Below, in pieces: positions 1 through 10,060 of a stretch of DNA of 64,000 bases. The notes below the pieces were generated by a model, which was not told the DNA's origin, searched no databases, and saw nothing but the letters and a program-made list of their open reading frames with translations. How positions within the stretch are numbered: the stretch's first letter is position 1; each line of letters starts with the position of its first letter. The stretch is from Ascarosepion bandense (lineage: Eukaryota > Mollusca > Cephalopoda > Sepiida > Sepiidae), in contig JBBBDQ010000192.1 of the NCBI GenBank assembly GCA_037127315.1, positions 1,349,501-1,413,500 on the forward strand, in the 5' to 3' direction. A program made the position numbers and the translations under genes.

Positions 1-1686
1 AGATGGACCTAGACAAGTGTTGAAGTGTTGAAGTCCAAAACCGAAAGATTTTACTTTTTATTATTGTACTCAAAAGCATTGTCTTGCTCGCGTGGATTGT
101 AAAGAGAAATAGATAACAAATATCTAATTCAGAGTCGAAGGCTGGATTAGTGATTCAGAGAAGAGACATTTAGGCGTCGTATCTAAAATTAGGTGGATGA
201 AAATTCCTTTGACTCAGTAGAATTGATAACGAAAATAACTTTCTGTCATTAAAAAAAGCTTTAAAATATCTGTGACCGAAAGTAGAGATATTGAGAAATA
301 TGCGGAAATTCTTATCTAGGAAACAATGTAAACATTAACCACCTGTAACCTGTCTGTTTGCTTCAAACAAAGAAAGGACAATTTTAGTCATACAGGCTTT
401 TATGACAAGTTCAAAGGTTAATAGTAATTGATGAAAAATGATTAGAACCCGAAATTATTTCGTGAGAAAGAAAATTCGCCGAATAAGTCCAGCCCAAAAA
501 GGGGTATAGGAAAATGACATCATAAGACAGGGAGGTATCTCAATGGTCTCGCAAATCAGCGCCTCGAAAGGGGAAGACGACCGACAATTGACGTCATGGA
601 AATAAGATTAATCTCATTCGATAAACCGAAGGCAACAACGAACAGCAGCTACCTCAGTATTCTATTGGTTGCCGAAATGAGGGGTTAGACACCCAGCATC
701 CGTCAGCCCCACACCATCGCATAAGCATAAATACAGAGCCCCGAGGGACCAAAGTTAGTTCCAGTTCGAGTTCCAGTCGGTTCCCGGCCCAGAGATGCAA
801 CAACAGAGATAGGCGCTACGCCGTTGGGCGTCAACCGTAGGGCCCACCGCCTGCCAAAGACAGTTCCCACCCGAAAATGTAACGAGACAGAGATAATTGC
901 CACGCAGTTAGGTGCCAACCATAGAAAAACCTGCCGACAACCGACCAACCAGAGTTAAAGACAAACAAGAAGTGATTTTGCAGACAAGGTTTTAAAAATT
1001 GCCAGCCGAACAGAGTTAAAGACAGAGAGTGATCCAGCCCGGAACAAGAAATCCACTTCGATTTCGATACCAAAGACGAACCGCGTCAACCTACCCACAA
1101 CTCAGCACTTCGGCAGTTTCCGTAAAATTCCGGAGAGAAAGAACCAAAGTCGACTAGACTTACTGTAAACTTAGAACTCCGTTCGGAGCAAAGCACCGTA
1201 ACTAACCAGACTACTTGATTATTACTTAGAAGGATAGACATTTGAAACGTTATACTCTGAATTATTTAAGAGACTTCCGTTCCACTACCAGCTTGATAGG
1301 AGTAGGGATTGGGAAATATCCGAATGAGCATTATAGTACTGTGAATTATTTTCTGTATATAAAGACTTTCTTTTATAACAATTCGGGCGTCAGTCCATTT
1401 ATTTTTAGTGCTATATTTCTTTTTTTTTATTATTATCCAATAGTGTGCACGCTTTCCAGTTTGGTTTGGCTTGGCAGAGAGACAGCTAGTGGAAAACTCA
1501 CGTGACTGACTTGTGATCAATCAACACAACGTGGGGCAAGGGATATCATCGCAAGCAGAGTCAACCTACGACCAGCTATCTGGATTGAAACCAACAGCGA
1601 CCGGCCCGGCTAAGTGTCACAATTTGCCATACTGGAACATAGGCACGAACGGTCTCATATATAATACTGAACGAAATATTCCCTAG
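1..1686 (+). other. LTR/leader-like 5' region of a Gypsy remnant
   Basis: No gene is recognisable here. The stretch from about 480 to 1240 is much richer in GC than its surroundings and has a TATA-like motif near 724-731 followed by a long purine-rich leader, which would suit the U3-R-U5 and leader of an LTR retroelement. It lies upstream of Gypsy integrase and envelope remains on the same strand. The start of any LTR would be outside the window or undetected, and I cannot match it to a second LTR copy, so the assignment is an inference. Several short open frames here have no recognisable domain. Confidence 0.35.
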
Positions 1687-2410
1687 GTATGGGCCTCCTG
1701 AACACTTGGTTACCGATAATGGGTCGGAGAATGTGAATAAGATTATAAGAGACGTTGGAAGAATTAAACATACAGCACATGACCACCTCTCCATATCACC
1801 CCCAAAGTAATGCTAAGGTAGAGAGATTTCATAAGACCCTCGCTTGTGTGTTAGCTAAACTAGCAGAGGATAATAGAGAAAATTGGGATTTATTCGTAAC
1901 CCAAGCGTTAACAGCTGTGAGATTCTTGATGAACGAGACGACAAAATTTTCCCCTTATTACTTGATATATGGCAGGGATGTAGTCTTACCTATAGACAAT
2001 CTATTACGACCTAGGAGGAAGTATTTAGAAGAGGATCATCACCAAATAGTTTTAGAACAATAGCATAAAATTTTTACGCAGGTAAGGAGGAGGATTCAAA
2101 GAATCCAGAAAAGGCGAAACGATAGAATAAATAAAAATAGAGAAAAAGTTTCCTTCCATATAGGTGATCGAGTGTATTATAACATACACCTGAAGGTAAA
2201 TTGGACCAGAGTTCATACTATAGGATAGTGGAGCAGACAAGTCCTGTTTCCTTTGTGATATGGGACCAATTGACCGGAAAGGTAAAGAGATTGCATGCGA
2301 ATTATATAAAACTAGCTGAAATAGGAGAATGGAAAGGAGCCAAAACAAAAAATCAACAGAAAAGGCTGAAGAAAACTACGGGACAGCGGGACATTCTGAG
2401 GAAGAACTGA
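1687..2410 (+). pseudogene. Gypsy-type integrase remnant (catalytic core end and C-terminal module)
   Basis: This fragment encodes the second half of a retroviral-type integrase, the enzyme that joins element cDNA to host DNA. Visible motifs are the second catalytic aspartate in V-T-D-N-G-S-E (about 1713-1733), then S-P-Y-H-P-Q-S-N and the catalytic glutamate in K-V-E-R-F-H-K-T-L. A downstream basic segment (about 2070-2170) and a stretch ending in K-R-L-H-A-N-Y-I resemble the GPY/F module that closes Gypsy integrases. It is broken: a frame change near 1755, a stop at 2061 and another near 2226. Gag, protease and reverse transcriptase are absent upstream, so most of the element's interior has been lost. 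It sits directly before an envelope-like gene on the same strand, the errantivirus-like order pol then env. Confidence 0.85.
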
Positions 2411-2739
2411 GTGAATGGGAAAAAGAGGATGAAATTCCGTTAGCTCAATTGCAGAGTAAATAGCGGGCTGAAAAAGCACCTAATGTTAATGAGAAATTAC
2501 CACTAAAATTGCGATTAAGAGGAGCTGTGCAGCCCGAGCCCAAAGATTAAGTAAAACCAGTACGATGGTTGTGTTGAATGGGTGGCGTTTTTTTTACTAA
2601 CAGTGCATTTATAATCGGTGTTGGTGGATTGTGTGGAAGGGCTCTCATGCATGCACGGCGCTGATGATGGTGTGGGTCGGTGCTTGACGTATCGCTCTTA
2701 GATATAACCACCCAATAAAAAACAACCAGAGAATGATTG

Positions 2740-2775
2740 AGTAAGACGAACTATTCTCTCCATCTCCTTGCAGAC
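2740..2775 (+). promoter_or_regulatory. candidate splice acceptor for envelope mRNA
   Basis: A pyrimidine-rich run ends in CAG at 2771-2773, two bases before the ATG of the envelope-like frame at 2776. Errantiviruses and retroviruses make Env from a spliced subgenomic mRNA, so an acceptor at this place fits a formerly infectious element. The matching donor was not identified. Confidence 0.5.
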
Positions 2776-4419
2776 ATGGACGAGAGGAGGCTCGTGGTAC
2801 TGACAATACTAGTTGTGGTAGCTAATACCTGGGAACACAGTAAGAATACCGTATTTTTAAGAAGACTAGCGAAGTGATTATAACTAGATCAAATTGGTTG
2901 ATAAATGAGGTGATAGACCTGCAGCCGTATGAGAAGTTACTGGGTCAGTTGAAGGTCGAAGTGGACAAACTAGATACAGCCAGGACACAAGTCGACGGAG
3001 AATATTTGCAAACCCCGGAATACCACCATATATGAGATCCCTTAGCTCAAGAATCCCTAATACTTGAGAGACAATGGAAGGATATGAGTTACTATTTGAA
3101 AGGAATAAATTTGTTACGGACCAGGCAAAAGAGGGCAATATTACCTATAATGGGAAAGGCGTTAAGCGTGTTGTTCGGTAGTCTCCGAAGGCGAAGTGAG
3201 AGTAATTAAAGAGGAAATTAAAGGTGGTAGAACAGAGATTACAAGAAATGGCTCAGTCGGTTAAAGAGAGCGTATCTATACTCAATGTTACTAAGCTGGA
3301 ATCGGCTAAGAATAGAGGATATCAATTGGTTGATTTCCCACCTACAGGTTTTTAGAAAAGAAGTGATAAATGTAGCCACGTCGGTAACAACCGAATTACA
3401 GAAATTAGAGGAGTTCTTGCAAAGGTATTTTCAATTATTAGATATAATGAGTAAGGTACGTCAAACAAGTCACTCCTTAACGGTGTTGTTAGAGCATGTG
3501 AGGGCACAATTAGACATGCTGTCGCTGGGACACCTGTCTCCGAGTGTAAATACCAGAACGATTGAGAGAAGTACTACTGGATATACAAGCCAAACTACCC
3601 CATCATCTTAGATTGCCTGTAGACTCCACCCAGCAGTTATGGGGGTATTATAGTGCCTTGGGATGTGTTATCTTGTTGGAAGATGATAAATTGCTAGTGC
3701 TAGTGTCGGCTCCCTTACTGGACAGAGATAGTACGTTTAAAATTTATCAGGTGATGAATCTTCCTCTTCCTTATCCAAAACTAAAGCCGAAGATAGGAGC
3801 GGTGGCTAGGTAAGAGGTAGAGACGGAATTTGTTACCTTAAACCTAGCCAAGACACTATGCTATTAACAAAGGGAGAAGCAGAAAATGCAAGAATGATGC
3901 CTTAGGTACCTGTGGATCTGTAAGTCCAATTTACGTGACAGGTAGTTATAATCTGTGTACTAGATTTATTTAAGAAAAATAAGAAGGGAACTAGAGATCA
4001 TTGTCAGGTAGAGGTATTAGCTAATGTAATGTTACCCAAAGCAATCAGTGTCTCTGACGGAATTTGGGCGGTGGCCACACAAGAAGAGATCGAATTATCT
4101 AAGGTGTGTGAAAGGAAGCCTATCACTACGATAAGTTATTCCCCCATTGTTTTTGTGGAGCTACCCATCGGTTGTGGAGCTCATGGTCCACCTATCTCTT
4201 TACCTCCCTACAACCAGGCAGAAGAGAAGTTTGAAAAGAATGAGGCTTTGTTGGGCTAGTAGAAACAAATACCTGTGGATGGACGGGATTGTGGGAACCC
4301 ATTGTGAAAGAAAGGTTCTATGGAACGAGATCACTAAAACAGTGAATTTTAATCAGATGTTGCATGAACTAATGTATCGTAAGAACAATGAAAATGTAAA
4401 TGGGCATAATGCGTCCTAA
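2776..4419 (+). pseudogene. decayed envelope gene, baculovirus F-like (errantivirus type)
   Basis: This is a broken envelope glycoprotein gene of a Gypsy-like retroelement. In order one sees: an ATG at 2776 followed by charged residues and a hydrophobic core of about 12 residues, read as a signal peptide; a charged ectodomain segment; a furin-type site R-Q-K-R near 3127-3138 followed at once by a hydrophobic, glycine-containing stretch of the kind that forms the fusion peptide in F proteins; a heptad-like helical region (about 3200-3560); and an F-domain stretch rich in L-P and P-L-L-D-R motifs (about 3590-3800). Cysteine-containing pieces continue to about 4250. Stops or frame changes occur near 2875, 3033, 3208, 3353, 3811 and 3905, so it cannot give a functional protein. 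The domain order is known from errantivirus Env and baculovirus F; family membership here is judged by eye. Confidence 0.75.
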
Positions 4420-4543
4420 AAGGAACTGAGGACTCTACTTTTGCATGCTGGAAGAGAGAAAGTTTTGTTTTGTTTTTATTTTTTTTATTATTTTATTTTG
4501 TTGATATAGAAGCTCGTGTGTCATTTATTAGTAAATGACAGAT

Positions 4544-4560
4544 GGGTAGGGGAGGAATGT
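4544..4560 (+). other. polypurine tract and putative 3' LTR start
   Basis: A purine run (GGTAGGGGAGGAA) is followed by TGTGATAG, the expected layout of a polypurine tract before the TG of a 3' LTR. The would-be LTR quickly gives way to a GA repeat and PLE sequence, so it seems to have been truncated or overwritten. Confidence 0.45.
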
Positions 4561-4562
4561 GA

Positions 4563-4600
4563 TAGAGAAAGAGAGAGAGAGAGAGAGAAAGAAAGAATCA
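4563..4600 (+). repeat. GA-rich simple repeat
   Basis: A run of GA dinucleotides with occasional AAA joins the putative 3' LTR start to the following PLE-derived sequence. Confidence 0.85.
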
Positions 4601-4619
4601 AACACATACACACGTTTAA

Positions 4620-4882
4620 AGGGTTCAAAATTCCTGGCACCTGAAGAAGGCCGAAACGTCATGTTATTAGTTTCCTTTTTTTTATTTTATCAAGAATTTT
4701 TTAACAGAATTTCTACTTCCAGTAAACGTGATGATATTAAATTGAACAGTGAAACATTGAGTGAATTTAAATTCAAATCTATTAAACTGTCAATTTAAAA
4801 TATGCACCTGATGATTGCATAACGCATGAAACTCCAAGTCGTGTCATAGACGTTGGATAATATATATATATATATATATATA
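4620..4882 (+). mobile_element. Penelope-like element terminal (pLTR) fragment
   Basis: The segment carries sequence that recurs at 14540-14693 (same order: a run ending in AAACTGTCA.TTTAAAATAT, then a CTGATGA/GAAAC core, then TA repeats). It contains a complete hammerhead-type core at 4801-4848 and a shorter CTGAAGA...GAAAC motif at 4641-4661. Hammerhead ribozymes in the terminal repeats of PLEs are established knowledge. It ends in (TA)n at 4859-4882, as do other PLE pieces in the window. Confidence 0.65.
4801..4848 (+). ncRNA. hammerhead ribozyme, type I-like, in a PLE terminal repeat
   Basis: All conserved parts are visible. Helix I can form between TATGCAC (4801-4807) and GTGTCATA (4841-4848) with a single bulged base. 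The core CTGATGA is at 4808-4814. Helix II is short: TGC pairs with GCA around the loop ATAAC, flanked by a T-T mismatch. GAAA is at 4828-4831. Helix III is minimal (AC with GT around TCCAA), followed by the expected cleavage-site C at 4840. Short helices II and III are typical of the minimal hammerheads known from PLEs. Activity is an inference. Confidence 0.7.
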
Positions 4883-5085
4883 TTCTCTCTTTCCATACTT
4901 TTATTCCAACTTTTATACTTTCACAGTTTTCATACTTTTATTTCCTCTTATATTTTATTCAATTTACTTTTATATCTTCTTACCTTTTTCGATCTTTTTT
5001 ATACTTTTTCTCACTTTTCATACGTTTATTCTGTTATACTTTTTTCTGCTTTTATACTTTTATTTCATCTTTATATATATAATAC
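4859..5085 (+). repeat. pyrimidine-rich minisatellite block, duplicated at 7011-7200
   Basis: After a (TA)n start, the T-rich block from about 4889 to 5080 is nearly identical to 7026-7200. The block consists of degenerate units built on TTCATACTTTTATTCCATC. It is part of the same minisatellite family as 6040-7375; open frames across it are artefacts of low complexity. Confidence 0.85.
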
Positions 5086-5139
5086 CAATAAATTAGAATC
5101 CGTAAGTTTACACCAATCAAAATAAACATAAATATTCGA

Positions 5140-5345
5140 AAATGTCAACAAACAGAACCTAAATCCGTTAAAATCCGGCGGAATATGTCGTATATATATA
5201 TCAGATTAAATAAGTTGCAAACATTGCGTCTGCTTATTTTTAATAAAATCCGTTCATACTTACGGATAATCTTTCGCGTATTATAACTGAAAGAAGTCAG
5301 AAATGATATGTAGCGTTGACAGATGTTATTATCATTCATTTCTCA
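5140..5345 (-). pseudogene. PLE N-terminal coding fragment (minus copy of an inverted pair)
   Basis: On the minus strand this reads a short lysine/arginine-rich helical segment ending in V-C-N-L-F-N-L-I, also found on the plus strand at 5935-6050. There it continues to L-L-P-K-Y-T, a motif resembling L-L-P-R-Y-T in the PLE piece at 18480-18630. The arms 5195-5318 and 5911-6020 are inverted repeats of each other. It is a fragment only. Confidence 0.55.
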
Positions 5346-5915
5346 AGGTACCCAAGTACTTTCAATCTCTTTCCGAGATCATCTTCAGGGGTGAGCTAAC
5401 TTCCGAGAATCATCTTCAAGGGTAACAAAAAATAACTGCAAAACTGTGTTGCTAAAAATTACTATAAATTTTTTTCTGCTTCATATATAACGGTTGATAA
5501 ATTGCAACGTGAAAATTATCCAAATTGAATTTTTTTATATGTTGTAACGTCATGGTCATGCATGAAAAAACTGTTCTTTTTACAAACATTTTAGAACATT
5601 ACTACAGTATTCATAGCAGATTCTATTAATTGAGGGGTTAAGTGTTTTAATGAATATTGGCTCGAGAATATTTAGTTTGCTTTTGTTATTTTCTTGGCGT
5701 AGAATAGTTGTATTATCGATCATCGTTTTTATATTCTGTGTGTAGACAGGAATGTTGTTGTAGATGTCTAAAAATGGACGAATCTTTGTTAAGTTCGTAT
5801 GTAAACTTGAGGACAGAGTTCTTTTGAAAGTTTTTTTGAGATTTATTATTTTTCTATATTTGTAACTAATATAAGAATATCATCAATATATCGTACGTCA
5901 ACGTTACAGCTCATT
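5346..5915 (-). pseudogene. PLE reverse transcriptase fragment
   Basis: Read on the minus strand, the right end encodes D-V-R-Y-I-D-D-I-L-I, the reverse-transcriptase active site (Y-x-D-D), at about 5875-5910. It is followed by a stretch with the N-S-V-L-K-F-T-Y-E motif that in PLEs precedes the F-L-D-V region. Stops and frame changes then accumulate. The piece lies between two inverted copies of the PLE N-terminal region, so the order of parts is scrambled relative to an intact element. Confidence 0.65.
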
Positions 5916-5924
5916 TCTGACTTC

Positions 5925-6052
5925 TTTCAATTATAATACGCGAAAGATTATCCGTGAGTATGAACGGATTTTATTAAAAATAAGCAGACACAAGGTTTGC
6001 AATTTATTTAATCTGATATGTCTAAAAGAAGATTTGCTGCCTAAATACACAA
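5925..6052 (+). pseudogene. PLE N-terminal coding fragment (plus copy of an inverted pair)
   Basis: Continuous frame with N-T-R-K-I-I-R-E-Y-E-R, then C-N-L-F-N-L-I-C and L-L-P-K-Y-T-N-I, matching in style the PLE piece at 18480-18630. It then runs straight into the T-rich minisatellite. Confidence 0.55.
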
Positions 6053-7375
6053 ATATATATTCTGCTTTCATACTTATATCTTATTCTATCTTTTTTATAC
6101 TCTCTTTTATTCCAGATTTTATTCACTGCTTTCATATGCTATTTCATCTTCTTTTATACATTTTACCATTTTTTTTTTTACTCCGCTTTCATACTTTTAT
6201 ACCATTTTATTTTATACTTTCTCCCTTTTCATACATTTATTTAGGCTTTATTCATACTTACTCTGTTTTCATATTCTTATTAGATTTTTAATTTCATACT
6301 TTTATTCCGGCTTTTTTTATACTTTCGCTGCTTTCATACTTTTCTTCAACCTTCTTTTATGCGTCCTTTCTTTTCTACTTTTATTCCATCTTTTATTCCA
6401 TCTTATTTTATACTTTCTTTGCTTTCATAATTTCATACCTTCATTTAATTTCATTTATGCTTTCAAAGATTTTATACATTATTCTATCATTTAACTCTCA
6501 CTCCTTTCATACTTATATTCCATTTTCTTTTATACATTCTCTGCTTTCATTTTTTATTCTGTCATGTTTTATATTTTGTTTTCATACTTTTATTCCATCA
6601 ACTTTTATACGTTCTCTGCGTTCATACTTTTATTTTATTATCTATCGTTTCACTGCATTCATACACTTATTCCATCTTATTTTATACTTTTCTTTTCATA
6701 CTTTTATTGCATCTTTTATACTTTCACTGCCTTCAAAGTTTCGTTCCATTTGTTTCATATTTTCTCTCCATCATACTTTTATTTAATACTCGTTCATACT
6801 TTCTCTTCATCCATACTTATATTCCATTTTTTGTACTTTCTCTACTTTTGAACTTTTCTCCATCTTTTTTATACATTCTTTCCTACGTTTACTCGATCTT
6901 TTATATTTTCTCGTTTCTCATACATTTATTCCTTCTCCTTTTTTACTCTTTTAATACTTTAATTCCATTTTCTTTTAAACTTTCTCTACTTTTTATACGT
7001 TTATTCCATCTTGTTTATACATTCTCTCTTTCCATACTTTTATACTTTCACAGTTTTCATACTTTTATTTCCTCTTATATTTTATTCAATTTACTTTTAT
7101 ATTTTCTTACCTTTTTCGATCATTTTTATACTTTTTCTCACTTTTCATACGTTTATTCTGTTATACTTTTTTCTGCTTTTATACTTTTATTTCATCTTTT
7201 TTACTTTTTCTGCTTTCATACTTTTTATTCCATCTGCATTTATACTTTCTTTCCATACTTTTATTCTATTTTTAACAATTTATTTTTTCATACTTTTATT
7301 CCATATGCTTTCATACTTCCTCTGCTTTCATCATTTTATTCTATCTTCTTTTACACTTTTTCTATTTTCATGACA
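6040..7375 (+). repeat. 1.3-kb pyrimidine-rich minisatellite
   Basis: A strongly strand-asymmetric array of degenerate units built on CTGCTTTCATACTTTTATTC followed by CATCTT.TTTTATACTTTCT. Unit length is roughly 35-40 bases but varies. Long open frames rich in F, L, Y, I and S across it are consequences of the composition and not genes. Confidence 0.9.
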
Positions 7376-7714
7376 AGTTAGCAATTATTAGTGTTGACCA
7401 TGATGTGATTGTTAGTAACTTTAGGTGTCAATCATTAAATCTTTAGCAAATATTTTGTCAGCTATGTAAAACTGGTTAGCAATTTTTAAATATGACAGGA
7501 TGTTTAGCCTCTACTTAGAATACTACTTTTTTGGTAAAAGCCTGTGTAAATGATATTTCATTGTTGTATACTTTCAATAAAACCGATAAGAGAATTAACC
7601 ATGTACAACAAAGACTTTAAATACCCAAAATCCATTGTTATGTATTAAGGTTTTTACTCAAATTTGGATGTCTGCAATTTTGGATGTCTACAACTTTGGT
7701 TTAGGAATCCACAA
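7376..7714. other. AT-rich spacer, no gene seen
   Basis: A short intergenic or intronic stretch with several imperfect repeats of a GTTAGCAA-like word. I see no coding signal before the LINE begins near 7715. Confidence 0.5.
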
Positions 7715-7873
7715 CGAACGAGGAGAAAAATGGGTGCAGTGGTGCATAGCAGGTAATAATTAACGCCTAGTTTTAAGAACACCCACGACGTCTATGGACA
7801 TGGAGAAGCTCAGTGGGGTGACACAAAAAACCAGATAGACTACATAACCATTAACAGCAGATTCAGAAATGCA

Positions 7874-8166
7874 GTGGTTCAAAGCAAAGCCTATCCAGAT
7901 GCTGACTGTGGAAGCTACCACCTCCCAGTCATCTGCAAATTAAAAGTGAAACTCCGGAGATTGAAGAAGCCTAATGCAGCACCAAAACTGATATACAATG
8001 CACTCGTGAATGACCTCAAACTACAGAAAGAATACACTAACAGCGTGAAAACCAAATACGAAGAACAAACAAGGAAAGGGCGCTCAAAATGGGACTCACT
8101 AAAGGAAGCAATAGTGACAACATTGCCCCAAAGGAAAATAGGCGCAGAAAGAAAAACGAGTGGATG
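7874..8166 (+). pseudogene. LINE family A endonuclease C-terminus and linker
   Basis: The frame starts within the AP-endonuclease fold. Y-H-L-P-V-I near residue 16 corresponds to the S-D-H-x-P-V motif, with the catalytic histidine kept but S-D changed to S-Y. It continues into a lysine-rich linker and stops at 8164-8166. Copy 2 keeps S-D-H-I-P-V at the same place. The frame resumes downstream with stops near 8437 and 8541. Confidence 0.8.
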
Positions 8167-8544
8167 ACGGAAGAGATTCTGGACATGATGCAAAGGAGGC
8201 AGAAAATTATATCATGACATGGAATGAAGTACAGGAAACTACACAAGGAAATAAAAAGAAAATGTAGACAGGCTAAAGAGAAATGGCTCAATGACAAATG
8301 TGCAGAAGTAGAGAGATTGAGCAGGAATAATAAAGCAGACATGCATAAGGAAATAAAAGAACTGACAGGACAAAAAATCTGCTTTTCAACAGGATGTATA
8401 AAATCTAAGGATGGAACAATCATTTTGGAGAAAGAGTAAATACTCCAACGATGGGAAGAATATATAAAGGATCTTTTCCACGACAAGAGGGAACAACCAA
8501 TAATACACAAAGATGAGGACGGACCGGAAATATTAAAGTCTTAA

Positions 8545-9474
8545 GTGGAATCTGCAGTAGCCAAACTGAATAGAAACAAAGCAGCGGGACCAGACGGCAT
8601 AGTCATAGAGCTGCTGATAGCCCTGGAAGAATTTGGTATAGAAAAAATTCCTGAAAAAATAAATGAAATTTATAATAGTGGGGTTATACCAGATGACCTC
8701 AGCAAGTCTATCTTCATAGCACTATCTAAAAATCCAGGAGCAAACGAGTGCGAACTCCACAGAACCATCAGTTTAATGAGCCATATAACAAAACTGATCG
8801 TCCGAATCCTGATGAATAGAGCGAGAAGCAGAATCAGGCCAGAGATAGGACAAGAACAGTGTGGTTTCGTTAAAGACACGGGAACAAAGAATGCCATATT
8901 TATGATTAGGATGCTCTCCGAAAGGGCAATACAAATGAAGAAGGACTTATACCTGTGCTTTATTGATTATGCTAAGGCGTTTGACAAAATACGCCACAAA
9001 GAACTGATGGAGATGCTCGTCAGCCTGGACATATTTGAGAAAGATTTGAGAGTAATCAAGAATCTTTACTGGCAGCAAACCGATTGCATACGGACAGGTA
9101 ATGAATTGAGTAGATATACAAAGATAGAAAGGGGTATAAGACAAGTATGTGTCTTTTCACCGGATCTGTTCAACTTGTACAGCGAGAATATTTTAAGGAC
9201 CTTAGAAGTTATGCCTGGATTCATAAACGGAGGCCACAATTTAAACAACCTAAGGTACGCAGACTATACAGTGCTGATAGCAGACACAGAAAGGAAACTA
9301 CAAGACCTCCTACAGAAGGTAGCTGAAGAAAGTAACAAGAAAGGACTAGAAATAAACTGCACGAAAACCGAATGCATGGTCATCAGTAAAAAGGGCAGCC
9401 CAAAATGCCAAATACAGGTCGGGGATACTAGAATCAGCAGGTACAAAAATTTAAATACCTGGGAAGCGTTATAA
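8545..9474 (+). pseudogene. LINE family A reverse transcriptase (310 codons, active site mutated)
   Basis: The longest frame in the window is a LINE reverse transcriptase, which copies element RNA into DNA at the nicked target. It shows K-A-A-G-P-D-G-I (fingers, residue about 14), R-T-I-S-L-M-S (about 74), Q-C-G-F-V, F-I-D-Y-A-K-A-F-D-K-I (palm, about 139), and R-Y-A-D-Y-T-V-L near residue 238. The catalytic Y-A-D-D has become Y-A-D-Y (9255-9266), so the enzyme would be dead. In-frame stops occur upstream and a frame change downstream at about 9474, after which the C-terminal thumb and tail continue to 10046. Confidence 0.9.
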
Positions 9475-9479
9475 CAGAA

Positions 9480-10046
9480 GACGAAAAGTGCGACACAGAG
9501 ATCCGAAGGCAAATTGGCATGGCGAAGGAAGCATTCCAGAAGTTGAGTAAGGTATTAAGAAACAGGACAATTTCGCTAGAAACAAGGAAGTGAATACTGG
9601 ATTGCTACGTGCTGTTCGTCCTTCAATATGGCAGTGAATGCTGGACAATACCATAAAAGATGAAGGAAAAACTTGAAGCAACTGAAATGTGGTTCTACAG
9701 AAGAATTCTGCAAATATCATGGATTGAGCATGTGAGCAATGTGAGCAAGGTCTTGGAAATGATTGAAACAAAAAGGAAATTAATACTGAGTATCAGGAAG
9801 AGAAAGTTGAAGTTCCTGGGACACGCAATGAGGAAGAAGGGCTTGGAGAATCTGATACTAACAGGTCAGATAGAGGGAAAAAGAGACAGGGGAAAGCAAC
9901 GGATAACATATTTGAAGGACCTAATCAGGTGGATGACAGAACGAGGATTGCATGGTGTAAAAGGAGAAGGCGTACTCAGAGCCACCAGGGATAGGGAAAC
10001 ATGGAAAGCCATGATCGCCTACGTCCTGAAGAGACAGGGCACATAG
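9480..10046 (+). pseudogene. LINE family A C-terminal region
   Basis: Continuation after the frameshift. It carries the thumb-like R-R-Q-I-G-M-A-K-E-A-F-Q-K segment, an E-C-W-T-I-type motif, then E-M-W-F-Y-R-R-I-L-Q-I-S-W and K-F-L-G-H-A-M-R-K motifs shared with copy 2 at 52950-53455. One stop near 9593 and another near 9655 break it. The last open segment is 9660-10046. Confidence 0.85.
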
Positions 10047-10060
10047 AAGAAGAACATGAC

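Larger units (their letters stand above)
7715..10060 (+). mobile_element. APE-type LINE, family A copy 1 (5'-truncated)
   Basis: A non-LTR retrotransposon copy lacking the start of its endonuclease. It keeps the C-terminal part of the AP-endonuclease domain (from about 7715, with D-Y-I-T-I and Y-H-L-P-V-I motifs), the linker, the reverse transcriptase and the C-terminal region, ending near TACGTCCTGAAGAGACAGGG. The same order is found in copy 2 at 50640-53475, which is about 80-90% similar by eye, and in a short third copy at 27430-27880. Such proteins are often annotated in mollusc genomes as craniofacial development protein 2-like. Clade assignment (RTE-like or other) is not resolved here. 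Confidence 0.9.

Noticed and set aside
703..1073. Minus-strand frames over the GC-richer 5' region.
   Set aside because: No recognisable domain; the region fits an LTR or leader better.
2776..4419. Active endogenous virus.
   Set aside because: Envelope and integrase have several stops and frame changes, and gag, protease and reverse transcriptase are missing.
4641..4661. CTGAAGA...GAAACGTC as a further complete hammerhead.
   Set aside because: Only GG and CC could pair between the boxes, with no loop left, so no stem II can form; kept only as a PLE signature.
6034..7381. Several overlapping open frames up to 224 codons that look like multi-pass membrane proteins.
   Set aside because: They lie in a degenerate T-rich tandem repeat; F, L, Y, I and S follow from the composition, and all three frames are open in places.
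8037..8510. Minus-strand frame of 157 codons, and a parallel one at 51615-52118.
   Set aside because: They are antisense shadows of LINE family A coding; the plus strand has the motifs and both copies show the same shadow.
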